Both the position numbers and the translations under genes were made by a program. Shown one piece after another: positions 36,997 to 45,078 of a stretch of DNA of 64,000 nucleotides. This DNA comes from Anthropogastromicrobium chipingensis_A (GTDB lineage Bacteria > Bacillota > Clostridia > Lachnospirales > Lachnospiraceae). Location of the stretch: the NCBI GenBank assembly GCA_963605535.1, contig CAVCXB010000002.1, forward strand, positions 33,540 to 97,539. Reading direction: 5' to 3'. Positions within the stretch are counted from its first letter, which is position 1; every line of letters begins with the position of its first letter. A model generated the notes under the pieces. The model saw only the letters and a list, made by a program, of their open reading frames with translations. It had not been told where the DNA came from and searched no databases.

Positions 36997-37061
36997 AATG
37001 ATCAAAGAAAATGATCAAAGAGAACGATCAAAGAGAATGATCAAAGAGAATGATCAAAGCG
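36997..37061. repeat. Five tandem 13-bp units (AATGATCAAAGAG)
   Basis: Units begin at 36997, 37010, 37023, 37036 and 37049 with one or two changes each, in the 148 bp gap between the GTPase-nuclease fusion and the LTA synthase-like gene. The frame is not open as a gene. Similar GATCAAA words occur before prmA. Confidence 0.8.
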
Positions 37062-37102
37062 TGATGAGATTGAGATGAGACTGAGAGGAGAAGAAAAATT
37101 CG

Positions 37103-39232
37103 ATGAAAGGGAAAAAGAAATCCTTTGCAGAGAAGATAAAAAATGAGGGATGGCTGCGGTTAGAGTGTCACCCGCTTGCGGTGTGGTTTGGCAGCACGTT
37201 TATAACTGTTTTTTTGTTGGAACTGTTAAGCCGAAAGTCGTTGTTTAGCGTATTGCGCTTCCTATTTATGACGCCGCATCTGTTCTTTATGAATTTTATG
37301 ATTGTGCTTGCCACCTATTCACTGATGTTTCTGACGAAGCGATGGGGGTTTGTACGAGGACTGGTGGCGATTTTCTGGGGGGCAATCGGTGTGACAGACT
37401 TTGTATTGTTAATGTTTCGTACCACACCGTTTAACTGGCACGATTTGAGTCTGATTGATTCTGCAATGCAGGTTATGAACCACTATGTTTCAGGAATCGG
37501 TTTTGTGGCAATCGGAGCTGTCATTGCAGCATGTATTGTGTTGGTGATTGTGCTGTTTCGTAAGGCCGCACGGCTTACGAAGCGACCAAATTATAAGAAG
37601 GGCGCAGCCAGCGTAATCGTTGTTTCACTGTTGACGGTATATTTCTGGTCTGTTGGTCGTTGGTCCTCTATTTTGCCGCGTAACTTCAGCAACATTGCAG
37701 AGGCCTATCAAACTTATGGACTTGCGTATTGCTTTACCAATTCATACATCAGCACCGGAATTTCCAAGCCGGACAATTACGATGCCAAGAAGGTAGAGAA
37801 CATTCTTGACGAGGAGGTCGTTCCGGTCAATACAGAGGTCGAGATCGACCCGGTTGAGACACAGGTGGCAGAGGCAAAGACCGAGGAGGTTTACGAGGAG
37901 GAGACGAAGGCATCCATTGATGAGTATGAGAGTGCAGGTGTCAATGTTATTTATCTTCAGTTAGAGTCCTTCTTTGATATTACCGATTTGAATGATGTGA
38001 TGGTCAATGAGGATCCGATTCCAAACTTCCATCGCCTGTTTGAGACCTGTTCCTCAGGCTTTTTGAGTGTTCCGTCCGTTGGAGCGGGAACCGCAAATAC
38101 TGAGTTTGAGATTTTAACTGGTATGAATCTGGATTTCTTTGGCTGTGGCGAGTATCCATATCAGACGGTGCTTCGTGAGCAAACCTGCGAGAGTCTTCCG
38201 TATTGTTATGACAGCATCGGTTATACATCTCACGCAATCCACAACAACTCGGCAACATTCTACAATCGAAACATGGTATTCTCCCGTCTGGGCTTTGACA
38301 CGTTTACCAGTATCGAGTACATGTACAACCTGACCTACACGCCGGAAAACTGGGCGAAGGATAAGGTGCTGACATCGAATATCATTGAGGCGATGAAGTC
38401 AACGGATACGAGCGATTTTATCTATACGATTTCTGTTCAGGGGCATGGATCCTATCCGACGGATCAGGTGCTGTCGAATCCTCATATCAAAGTAACGCTT
38501 AGCACAGATGATGCCAGCAGACAGAATCAGCTGACCTACTATGCAAACCAGATCTATGAAATGGATTTGTTTGTGTCGGATCTGATTAAACAGCTGACGG
38601 ATTTTGATGAGCCGTGCATTCTCGTTATGTATGGCGATCATTTGCCGAGCCTTGGCATCGAAGAGACCGAGATGAATCAGGGAAATCTGTTTACGACAAA
38701 GTATGTTCTTTGGAGCAATTTCCAGATGGAAAAGCAGGATAAGAATGTAGAGGCATATCAGTTGGGAGCCTATGTGATGCAGCGAATGGGCATCAATGAG
38801 GGGATCATGTTCCGCTACCATCAGAAATACTTTAAGGAAGAAAATCCAAACGAGAATTCCTATCTGAATTCCATGGCAATCATTGAATATGATATGCTAT
38901 ATGGTGATCAGGAGGTGTTTGGCGGTACGAATCCATATCAGCCGACAAAACTGAAAATGGGTATTGTGCCGATTACGTTAGATCGCGTGGTGTACAAGGA
39001 TGGTACGATGTGGCTGTATGGAAATAATTTCAATGAGTTTTCAATAATCATCATAAACGGAAAGCAGTATAAGCCAACGTCGCAGCGTCGAAATCTGATT
39101 AAGCTGGAGGGGCTTGAACTGGACGGAGATGTTGAGGTATGCGTTGCACAGCAGGATAATTATGGAAAGACAATCCTTAGCACCACGAAGAATTGCAAGC
39201 TGATGATCGAGAGTGGAAAGAGTGGGGAGTGA
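37103..39232 (+). CDS. LTA synthase family sulfatase-like membrane protein
   Basis: A 709-residue alkaline-phosphatase-superfamily protein of the LtaS type, which transfer glycerol phosphate from phosphatidylglycerol onto lipoteichoic acid or related polymers. About five membrane segments (roughly residues 27-190) are followed by an acidic linker and the extracellular domain: VIYLQLESFFD, the probable catalytic Thr in AGTANTEFEILTG, and MYGDHLPSLG with metal-binding Asp/His. A C-terminal beta domain extends past the usual length. GAGAGGAG precedes the ATG. The acceptor polymer cannot be told. Confidence 0.9.
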   Translation: MKGKKKSFAEKIKNEGWLRLECHPLAVWFGSTFITVFLLELLSRKSLFSVLRFLFMTPHLFFMNFMIVLATYSLMFLTKRWGFVRGLVAIFWGAIGVTDFVLLMFRTTPFNWHDLSLIDSAMQVMNHYVSGIGFVAIGAVIAACIVLVIVLFRKAARLTKRPNYKKGAASVIVVSLLTVYFWSVGRWSSILPRNFSNIAEAYQTYGLAYCFTNSYISTGISKPDNYDAKKVENILDEEVVPVNTEVEIDPVETQVAEAKTEEVYEEETKASIDEYESAGVNVIYLQLESFFDITDLNDVMVNEDPIPNFHRLFETCSSGFLSVPSVGAGTANTEFEILTGMNLDFFGCGEYPYQTVLREQTCESLPYCYDSIGYTSHAIHNNSATFYNRNMVFSRLGFDTFTSIEYMYNLTYTPENWAKDKVLTSNIIEAMKSTDTSDFIYTISVQGHGSYPTDQVLSNPHIKVTLSTDDASRQNQLTYYANQIYEMDLFVSDLIKQLTDFDEPCILVMYGDHLPSLGIEETEMNQGNLFTTKYVLWSNFQMEKQDKNVEAYQLGAYVMQRMGINEGIMFRYHQKYFKEENPNENSYLNSMAIIEYDMLYGDQEVFGGTNPYQPTKLKMGIVPITLDRVVYKDGTMWLYGNNFNEFSIIIINGKQYKPTSQRRNLIKLEGLELDGDVEVCVAQQDNYGKTILSTTKNCKLMIESGKSGE

Positions 39233-39240
39233 GGTGCCGA

Positions 39241-39270
39241 GCACTTTCGTAAAACTTCCCCGTGAACCGC
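39241..39270 (-). repeat. Diverged copy of the GTTCA-type intergenic repeat
   Basis: On the minus strand it reads GGTTCACGGGGAAG then TTTTACGAAAGTGC, similar to 18327-18353 and to 55043-55068 on the minus strand. It lies between the LTA-synthase-like gene and the trpS promoter. Confidence 0.5.
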
Positions 39271-39284
39271 AGCGATAGTTTCGA

Positions 39285-39313
39285 TTGACGTACGGCGAAA
39301 AGTGAGATATGAT
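39285..39313 (+). promoter_or_regulatory. Sigma-A-type promoter of trpS
   Basis: TTGACG (39285-39290), 17-bp spacer, TATGAT (39308-39313), about 65 nt before the start at 39378; the leader is too short for a T-box. Confidence 0.7.
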
Positions 39314-39377
39314 TATACCAAGGTTCAAAGGTCGAGATTCGACTGGCGACAGTAACTAGGAAAGGTAAAAACAGACC

Positions 39378-40466
39378 ATGGAAAAGATTATATTAACAGG
39401 TGACAGACCGACAGGAAGACTTCATGTAGGACATTATGTAGGCTCTCTTAGAAGACGAGTAGAGTTACAGGACTCCGGTGACTATTCCAAGATTTTTATT
39501 ATGATTGCAGATGCACAGGCACTGACCGATAACATTGAGAATCCGGAGAAGGTTCGTCAGAATATCATTGAGGTAGCACTTGATTACCTCTCTTGTGGAT
39601 TGGATCCGACAAAGAGCAACCTCCTAATTCAGTCCCAGATTCCAGAGCTGTGTGAGTTGACTTTCTACTATATGGATCTCGTTACCGTTGCAAGACTTCA
39701 GAGAAATCCTACTGTAAAGTCTGAGATTCAGATGAGAAATTTTGAGGCAAGTATTCCGGTTGGATTCTTCACCTACCCGATTAGCCAGGCTGCTGATATC
39801 ACCGCATTTAAGGCAACAACCGTTCCGGTTGGTGAGGATCAGCTTCCAATGATCGAGCAGACAAGAGAGATCGTTCGTAAGTTCAACACCGTTTACGACG
39901 AGGTATTAGTTGAGCCAACCGCACTCATTTCCACCAATCAGGCGTGTCTGCGTCTGCCAGGTATCGACGGCAAGGCAAAGATGAGTAAGTCTCTTGGAAA
40001 CTGCATCTATCTGGCTGACAGCGCTGATGATGTAAAGAAGAAGATCATGAGCATGTACACCGACCCGCAGCATCTTTTGGTAAGTGATCCGGGACACCTT
40101 GAGGGCAACACCGTATTCACCTATCTGGATGCATTCTGCAAGCCGGAGCATTTTGAGAGATACTTACCGGATTACGCAAATCTGGATGAGCTGAAGGCTC
40201 ATTATACCAGAGGCGGTCTGGGTGATGTTAAGGTAAAGAAGTTCTTAAATAACATCGTTCAGGAAGAGTTAGAACCAATCCGTAAGAGACGTAAGGAATA
40301 CGAGAAGGATATTCCGGAAGTTTACAACATCCTGCGCAAGGGTACCGAGGCGGCAAGAGAGGTTGCAGCACAGACCTTATCTGAGGTAAAGAGCGCAATG
40401 AAGATCAACTACTTCGACGATGCTGAGCTGATTAAGGCACAGAGCGAGAAGTATCAGGGAATCTAA
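39378..40466 (+). CDS. trpS: Tryptophan--tRNA ligase
   Basis: Class I synthetase charging tRNA-Trp. The 362 residues have the HIGH-type motif H16-V-G-H, GEDQLPMIEQTREI for ATP/tryptophan binding and the KMSKS loop at residues 201-205. TAGGAAAGG precedes the ATG. The gene is monocistronic, with its own promoter and a strong terminator. Confidence 0.96.
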   Translation: MEKIILTGDRPTGRLHVGHYVGSLRRRVELQDSGDYSKIFIMIADAQALTDNIENPEKVRQNIIEVALDYLSCGLDPTKSNLLIQSQIPELCELTFYYMDLVTVARLQRNPTVKSEIQMRNFEASIPVGFFTYPISQAADITAFKATTVPVGEDQLPMIEQTREIVRKFNTVYDEVLVEPTALISTNQACLRLPGIDGKAKMSKSLGNCIYLADSADDVKKKIMSMYTDPQHLLVSDPGHLEGNTVFTYLDAFCKPEHFERYLPDYANLDELKAHYTRGGLGDVKVKKFLNNIVQEELEPIRKRRKEYEKDIPEVYNILRKGTEAAREVAAQTLSEVKSAMKINYFDDAELIKAQSEKYQGI

Positions 40467-40481
40467 AAGTAAAAAAAGTAA

Positions 40482-40529
40482 GGGCGATCATTGTCCGGTC
40501 AAATGGCACCGGACAATGATCGCCCTTTT
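40482..40529. terminator. Bidirectional terminator between trpS and the GH3 gene
   Basis: Perfect 18-bp stem GGGCGATCATTGTCCGGT (40482-40499) with its complement at 40508-40525, loop of 8; TTTT follows on the plus strand, and A-rich sequence at 40470-40481 gives T on the minus strand for the GH3 gene. Confidence 0.92.
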
Positions 40530-40601
40530 CGATTTGTATCAAATTGTTTCTTTATTGATTTGTTACTGCTGGTGATTCATCAACGATTGTGTACCTGTGC
40601 A

Positions 40602-43406
40602 TCAATCCTTATCGGTAAAGCTGGTAACGATGTCGACTGGCTCAAATGTGATGGAGATCGGGTTGAGACCGCCCTGACCAAAGTACAGACGTACATAGTG
40701 ATGGAAGCCGAATACGCCGCCCTCTCTGGATAGTGTCACTTCCTTTCCTTCGCTTCCGTTGAAGCTGTAGGTTCCAAACAGCTGATTGTCTACGAAGACA
40801 GATACTGGCATCTGAGCGAGTGGCGTGGACTCGGAGGAAGCGGTAATGCTGATGCGGAAGGTGCCAAAGCCCTCGGTATTGATTCCAAACATGTGGCTGT
40901 CACCCTTTTCACTGGAAATATCGGTGAGCGGAAGGGTGGTAGTGCCGATGACATCATAATAGGTGATATCAAACATGGAAGTTACCTGCGCGTTTTCTGG
41001 CACGTTGACAAGCTCAATTTCAGGCTCTTTTCCAGTTAGACGAAGCAGAGCAGGAGAGTTCATCAAGAAATGGCAGATGTTTGCTGCACAGCGAACCAGA
41101 TGACGGCGCTCTAAGCGGCCACTTGCAAGAGCTGCCTCAAGATCCCCCATTACCTGAGTCGTGTCGGAGGTTACCATATAAATATCGTTCTGAGCAAGAA
41201 CCATAGCGGCAAATTTCTCGCGGGATGGCTTGTCGCCCGGTGCGTTGTTGATTTCTGCCCACCAGTCGGTCTTGACGATACCATCAAAGCCCCACTCACC
41301 GCGTAAAACATCGGTATTTAACTGTGGGTTTCCTGCGGTCCAAAGACCATTTACGCTGCCGTAGGTCGTCATGATGGAGCTTGCACAGCCGCTTCTGACT
41401 GCGATCTCAAAGCCCTTTAAGTAGATCTCACGAAGCGCACGCTCGGAAATGACGCTGTCAACAAAACGACGATGATATTCCTGATTGTTTCCACAGAAAT
41501 GCTTGATCGTTCCGGTCACACCGGCGCGTCCCATACCCTCTAACTGAGCAGTAGCGATCGCACCACTTAAAAGTGGATCCTCAGAGAAATACTCGAAGTT
41601 CCGGCCGTTTAATGGACAGCGGTGGATGTTCATGCCAGGTCCAAGCAAACTTTCAATGTGGTTGTTTCGCATCTCAAGCCCTTCCATCTCAAACAGATCT
41701 GCGTTCAGGCTGGTATTGAATGTGCAGGCAAGCAAGGTTCCACCAGGAAGACTAAAAGCATTTGTGCCGCAGTCCATACGAAGACCGGACGGGCCATCGG
41801 TACAGCAGCCAGCTGGGATGCCAAAGTGAGTAAGCGCTGGAGTGAGACCACCGAACGCAGCAGCAGTTCCCGGAGTGACCTTCGGGCTGGACATACCCTC
41901 GCCCTTTACCATATGGCACAGATCAAGATCGGAAAGCTGTGCAAGAAATTCGTCCATGGAAACGATTCCAGACTTTACATCATCAAGGGAGTAGTCCTTA
42001 TCACCGGTGTAATCGGCGCACTGCGGGCAGGTATCTTCCTTATAATGCTGTAAGTAAACAGGAGCTGCCTGAATGACAGGAGTAAACGTACCGTCCTCAT
42101 TTGCCTTTGGTGTCATGCGCTCAAGATGTCGGCGCGGGGCAAGCTGCTGGGCGAGTTCTTGTAAAACAACAGTGCTTGTTAGCGCAAAGCTTCCGATTTC
42201 CTTTGCATCGCGCACATTGGTACCGGAAAAGATGGTATACGTACCTTCCTCAAGCACATAGCTGAAGGCGTGTCCGGTAATGCCGCTGTCATCATAAGAG
42301 GCAAGTGCATAGAAGTCAATCGCAAGGATACCAGATTCCCCTTCGCCAGCCTCAAGAAGCTCTGTCTTTGTGAAACGAATCAGCTCACGGGATGGCTTTC
42401 CGAGAACGCCCTGTGGCTTCTGTACATAAAACTGTACGGTTTCCTTGCCAGCCACATCGCCTGTGTTTGTAACATCATAATTGACTTGGAAGCTGTCCTC
42501 CATGGAAATCTCGCCTTTTGCAAGTCCTGTCGGAAGAGAACACATATCAAGAGAAGCCTGTACATCAAATGTCGTATAGGAAAGACCATATCCAAACGGG
42601 TAGCGAACCTTATTCTTTGCGAAGGTTTCAAAGTAGCGATAGCCAACATAGATATCTTCCTCATAGCGAATGGTATCTTCGCAGCCAAAATTACGTGTGG
42701 ACGGATAATCATCAATATGATAAGCAATGGTATCGCTCAATCGTCCACTTGCCGGAACTTTTCCCGTCAGGACATCAACAGCGCCACAGCCGCCTTCCAT
42801 GCCGCCCTGCCAGATATACAGAACAGAAGATGGTGCATAGCGATCAACAAAGCTCATATCAATGATATTTCCAACATTTAAGAGTACAACGGTGCGTGAG
42901 AAATGACGACATACCGTTTCTAACATTGCTTCTTCGCCATCGGTCAGATACCAGCTGCCCTTTTCAGCTGCGTTGTCGCGGTCCTCACCTGCGGTACGTC
43001 CGATTACGATCAGCGCAGTTTGACAGCGGGAAGCTGCACCAGATACCAGCTCATCGCTAAGCGGCATTTCCTCCTGGCACCATGGCTCCTGTGCCCAGCC
43101 ATTTCCAAGGTCAAACGGATGCTCCTTTAACCAATCCTTATAAGCATTTTTTACTTCCTCGTCAATTACAAGAGACGATTCATTCAAGGCATACTCCAGA
43201 TCATGTACGTAGCTGGTGTTAACCAGACCGCCGGATCCGGTTCCGCTCTTGTAATACTCAAACTGAGTGCGTCCGAATACGGCGCATTTTTCTTCTTCTG
43301 ACAGAGGAAGGGTATTGTTTTTGTTTTCCAGAAGCACGCAGCCTTCCGCCGCAGCCTGTCTTGCAAGCGCTGCATACTGCTTCCAGTCAAGTGTAAATTT
43401 GCTCAT
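40602..43406 (-). CDS. Glycoside hydrolase family 3 protein with permuted domain order
   Basis: A 934-residue GH3 enzyme, probably beta-glucosidase or related. Order is inverted: the alpha/beta C-type domain comes first (ARQAAAEGCVLLENKNNTLPL from residue 14), then a fibronectin-like domain (KETVQFYVQKPQGVLGKPSREL), and then the TIM-barrel catalytic domain (FGIPAGCCTDGPSGLRM onward) with nucleophile Asp714 in GIVKTDWWAE. Some Butyrivibrio and Ruminococcus GH3 enzymes have this order. A small beta domain ends the protein. No signal peptide, so cytoplasmic. GGAAAGG precedes the ATG. Sugar specificity is unknown. Confidence 0.92.
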   Translation of the reverse strand: MSKFTLDWKQYAALARQAAAEGCVLLENKNNTLPLSEEEKCAVFGRTQFEYYKSGTGSGGLVNTSYVHDLEYALNESSLVIDEEVKNAYKDWLKEHPFDLGNGWAQEPWCQEEMPLSDELVSGAASRCQTALIVIGRTAGEDRDNAAEKGSWYLTDGEEAMLETVCRHFSRTVVLLNVGNIIDMSFVDRYAPSSVLYIWQGGMEGGCGAVDVLTGKVPASGRLSDTIAYHIDDYPSTRNFGCEDTIRYEEDIYVGYRYFETFAKNKVRYPFGYGLSYTTFDVQASLDMCSLPTGLAKGEISMEDSFQVNYDVTNTGDVAGKETVQFYVQKPQGVLGKPSRELIRFTKTELLEAGEGESGILAIDFYALASYDDSGITGHAFSYVLEEGTYTIFSGTNVRDAKEIGSFALTSTVVLQELAQQLAPRRHLERMTPKANEDGTFTPVIQAAPVYLQHYKEDTCPQCADYTGDKDYSLDDVKSGIVSMDEFLAQLSDLDLCHMVKGEGMSSPKVTPGTAAAFGGLTPALTHFGIPAGCCTDGPSGLRMDCGTNAFSLPGGTLLACTFNTSLNADLFEMEGLEMRNNHIESLLGPGMNIHRCPLNGRNFEYFSEDPLLSGAIATAQLEGMGRAGVTGTIKHFCGNNQEYHRRFVDSVISERALREIYLKGFEIAVRSGCASSIMTTYGSVNGLWTAGNPQLNTDVLRGEWGFDGIVKTDWWAEINNAPGDKPSREKFAAMVLAQNDIYMVTSDTTQVMGDLEAALASGRLERRHLVRCAANICHFLMNSPALLRLTGKEPEIELVNVPENAQVTSMFDITYYDVIGTTTLPLTDISSEKGDSHMFGINTEGFGTFRISITASSESTPLAQMPVSVFVDNQLFGTYSFNGSEGKEVTLSREGGVFGFHHYVRLYFGQGGLNPISITFEPVDIVTSFTDKD

Positions 43407-43443
43407 TGAAGTGTTTCCTTTCCTAAAAAGTATACGAAATGCA

Positions 43444-43472
43444 TTGACAATTTCTTGCTTCCATCATACAAT
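43444..43472 (+). promoter_or_regulatory. Promoter of the small ORF and CNNM gene
   Basis: Perfect TTGACA (43444-43449), 17-bp spacer, TACAAT (43467-43472), about 50 nt before the small ORF at 43525. Confidence 0.72.
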
Positions 43473-43491
43473 AAAAAAGATATTATTTCAA
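43463..43491 (-). promoter_or_regulatory. Promoter of the GH3 gene
   Basis: On the minus strand: TTGAAA (43486-43491), 17-bp spacer, TATGAT (43463-43468). It overlaps the opposing promoter of the CNNM gene; the -10 boxes share bases 43467-43468. Confidence 0.65.
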
Positions 43492-43524
43492 CAAAATACT
43501 GTTAAAACAGGAGGACAAAACGTC

Positions 43525-43602
43525 ATGGAAGACGACGGCAGCGCGGATACGGATACGAATATGCAGATCCCAGCGGGATTTTCGAAAGGAGGTCTCGCAT
43601 GA
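43525..43602 (+). CDS. Small 25-residue ORF coupled to the CNNM gene
   Basis: The peptide is acidic at first (MEDDGSADTDTN) and ends FSKGGLA. AGGAGG at 43509-43514 stands 10 bp before its ATG, and its TGA (43600-43602) overlaps the ATG of the next gene (ATGA). It may be a real microprotein, or a leader whose translation helps start the next gene. I know no homologue. Confidence 0.5.
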   Translation: MEDDGSADTDTNMQIPAGFSKGGLA

Positions 43603-44909
43603 TAGGAGTAATTGTTCTGCAGGTCATTCTGATCGCACTGAACGCAGTGTTTACGTGTGCAGAGACGGCAATCGTTTCATTAAATGAAAATCAAATAGAA
43701 GAACTCAGGAAAAAGGATGAGGAAAAGACCGAGCTTCTCTCAGGCTTTAAGGCAAAGCAGGAACGCTTTTTGACGACAATGCAGTTTGTCTCAATGGCAA
43801 GCATGTGCTTAGGGAGTGCTTATGCGGCACTTGTATTTCGTCAGCCTCTTGAAGATTGGATCGGAAAGCGTGGTCAGGCATTCGACCCAACCGTATTGGA
43901 CGGACTTTGTGTTGCCTTGATTTCCCTCGTGATGTGTATCGTCACGATGATTTTAGGACGGATGGTGCCAAAGCGTCTCGCAGCAGAAAAGGAAGAGGAG
44001 ATGGCAGTGCGCTTTTCATCTGTCGTCTATGTTGCACAGACGGTCTTTTTCCCACTTGTGTGGCTGCTGATTGCGGCATCTCACGCTATTCTTCGTTTAT
44101 GTGGTGTCGATCCTCATCGTCAGGCACAGATCACAGAGGAGGAGATTCGCCTGATGGCCGAATCGGGAAGCCAGAAAGGTACCATTGACACGCAGGAAAA
44201 CGAGTTTATACAAAATGTATTTGAATTTAACGATGTTTCCGTTGATGAAATCTGTACCCACCGAAAAGACGTTGTCTGCGTGTACGTTGATGAGAGCCGT
44301 GAGGAATGGGAAAAGGTTATCTACGAGAATCGTCACAGCTTTTTCGTCGTATGCGGTGAGGGTACGGATGATATCGTTGGCATTCTCGATGCCAGAGAAT
44401 ATCTGCGAACGCGCGATCATTCCAGAGAAGCCGTGATGAAGAATTGTGTTCATAAGCCATATTTTATTCCGGAAAATATGAAAGCCGCCTCTCTTTTCTC
44501 CAACATGAAAAAGACTGGAAACTATTTTGCTGTCGCAATCGACGAGTACGGCGGCATGGCCGGTATTGTCACCATGAGAGACCTGCTCGAATTGATTGTA
44601 GGCGAATGGAAAGAGCATGATGAAGAACCAGAGCCAAGCGACATCGAAAGAATCGGTGACAGCTTCTGGCGCATTCAGGGTGCCGCATCCCTCGATGAAG
44701 TGGCAGAGGAGCTTGACATTGAACTTCCTCTTGATGAATATGATACCTTCGGCGGTTACGTACTCGGTGAACTTGGTTACGTACCGGATGACGGTACGCA
44801 GGTCTCCGTCCTGACACCTGACCTTGAAATTATGGTAACATCCATAAGTGATCACCGAGTTGAGACAACAAATGTACGTAAACGTCTTACGCCCCCGGAA
44901 CCAACTTAA
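43599..44909 (+). CDS. CNNM/CorC-type transporter (DUF21 with CBS domains, hemolysin-like)
   Basis: A 436-residue membrane protein of the HlyC/CorC family, linked to Mg2+ or Co2+ transport. The N-terminal DUF21 membrane domain has about four helices (residues 1-155), then two CBS domains (about 200-330, with ISxxx-like VDEICTHRKDVVCVYVDE and YGGMAGIVTMRDLLE), then a CorC_HlyC domain at the end (FWRIQGAASLDEVAEELDIELP). AAAGGAGG precedes the ATG, which overlaps the stop of the small upstream ORF. Ion specificity is inferred from the family. Confidence 0.92.
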   Translation: MIGVIVLQVILIALNAVFTCAETAIVSLNENQIEELRKKDEEKTELLSGFKAKQERFLTTMQFVSMASMCLGSAYAALVFRQPLEDWIGKRGQAFDPTVLDGLCVALISLVMCIVTMILGRMVPKRLAAEKEEEMAVRFSSVVYVAQTVFFPLVWLLIAASHAILRLCGVDPHRQAQITEEEIRLMAESGSQKGTIDTQENEFIQNVFEFNDVSVDEICTHRKDVVCVYVDESREEWEKVIYENRHSFFVVCGEGTDDIVGILDAREYLRTRDHSREAVMKNCVHKPYFIPENMKAASLFSNMKKTGNYFAVAIDEYGGMAGIVTMRDLLELIVGEWKEHDEEPEPSDIERIGDSFWRIQGAASLDEVAEELDIELPLDEYDTFGGYVLGELGYVPDDGTQVSVLTPDLEIMVTSISDHRVETTNVRKRLTPPEPT

Positions 44910-44957
44910 TTCTAAAAATGATTTCCATTGAAATCCATACATTTATTCGATATAATG

Positions 44958-44996
44958 AAAGTGCTGACCACCGCGATCAGCACTTTATCTTTTTAT
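44958..44996 (+). terminator. Rho-independent terminator after the CNNM gene
   Basis: AAAGTGCTGA (44958-44967) pairs perfectly with TCAGCACTTT (44977-44986), followed by ATCTTTTTATTT. Confidence 0.85.
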
Positions 44997-45078
44997 TTAT
45001 CTACAGTATCTACATACGATCTACACCTATTTACACGAAAACCGAAAAACAAAAAGAAAGAGAAAGGGGAGAGGTACT

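Noticed and set aside
42270..42881. 203-codon plus-strand frame opposite the GH3 gene
   Set aside because: Cys/Ile-rich shadow of the GH3 coding strand with no ribosome site or domain.
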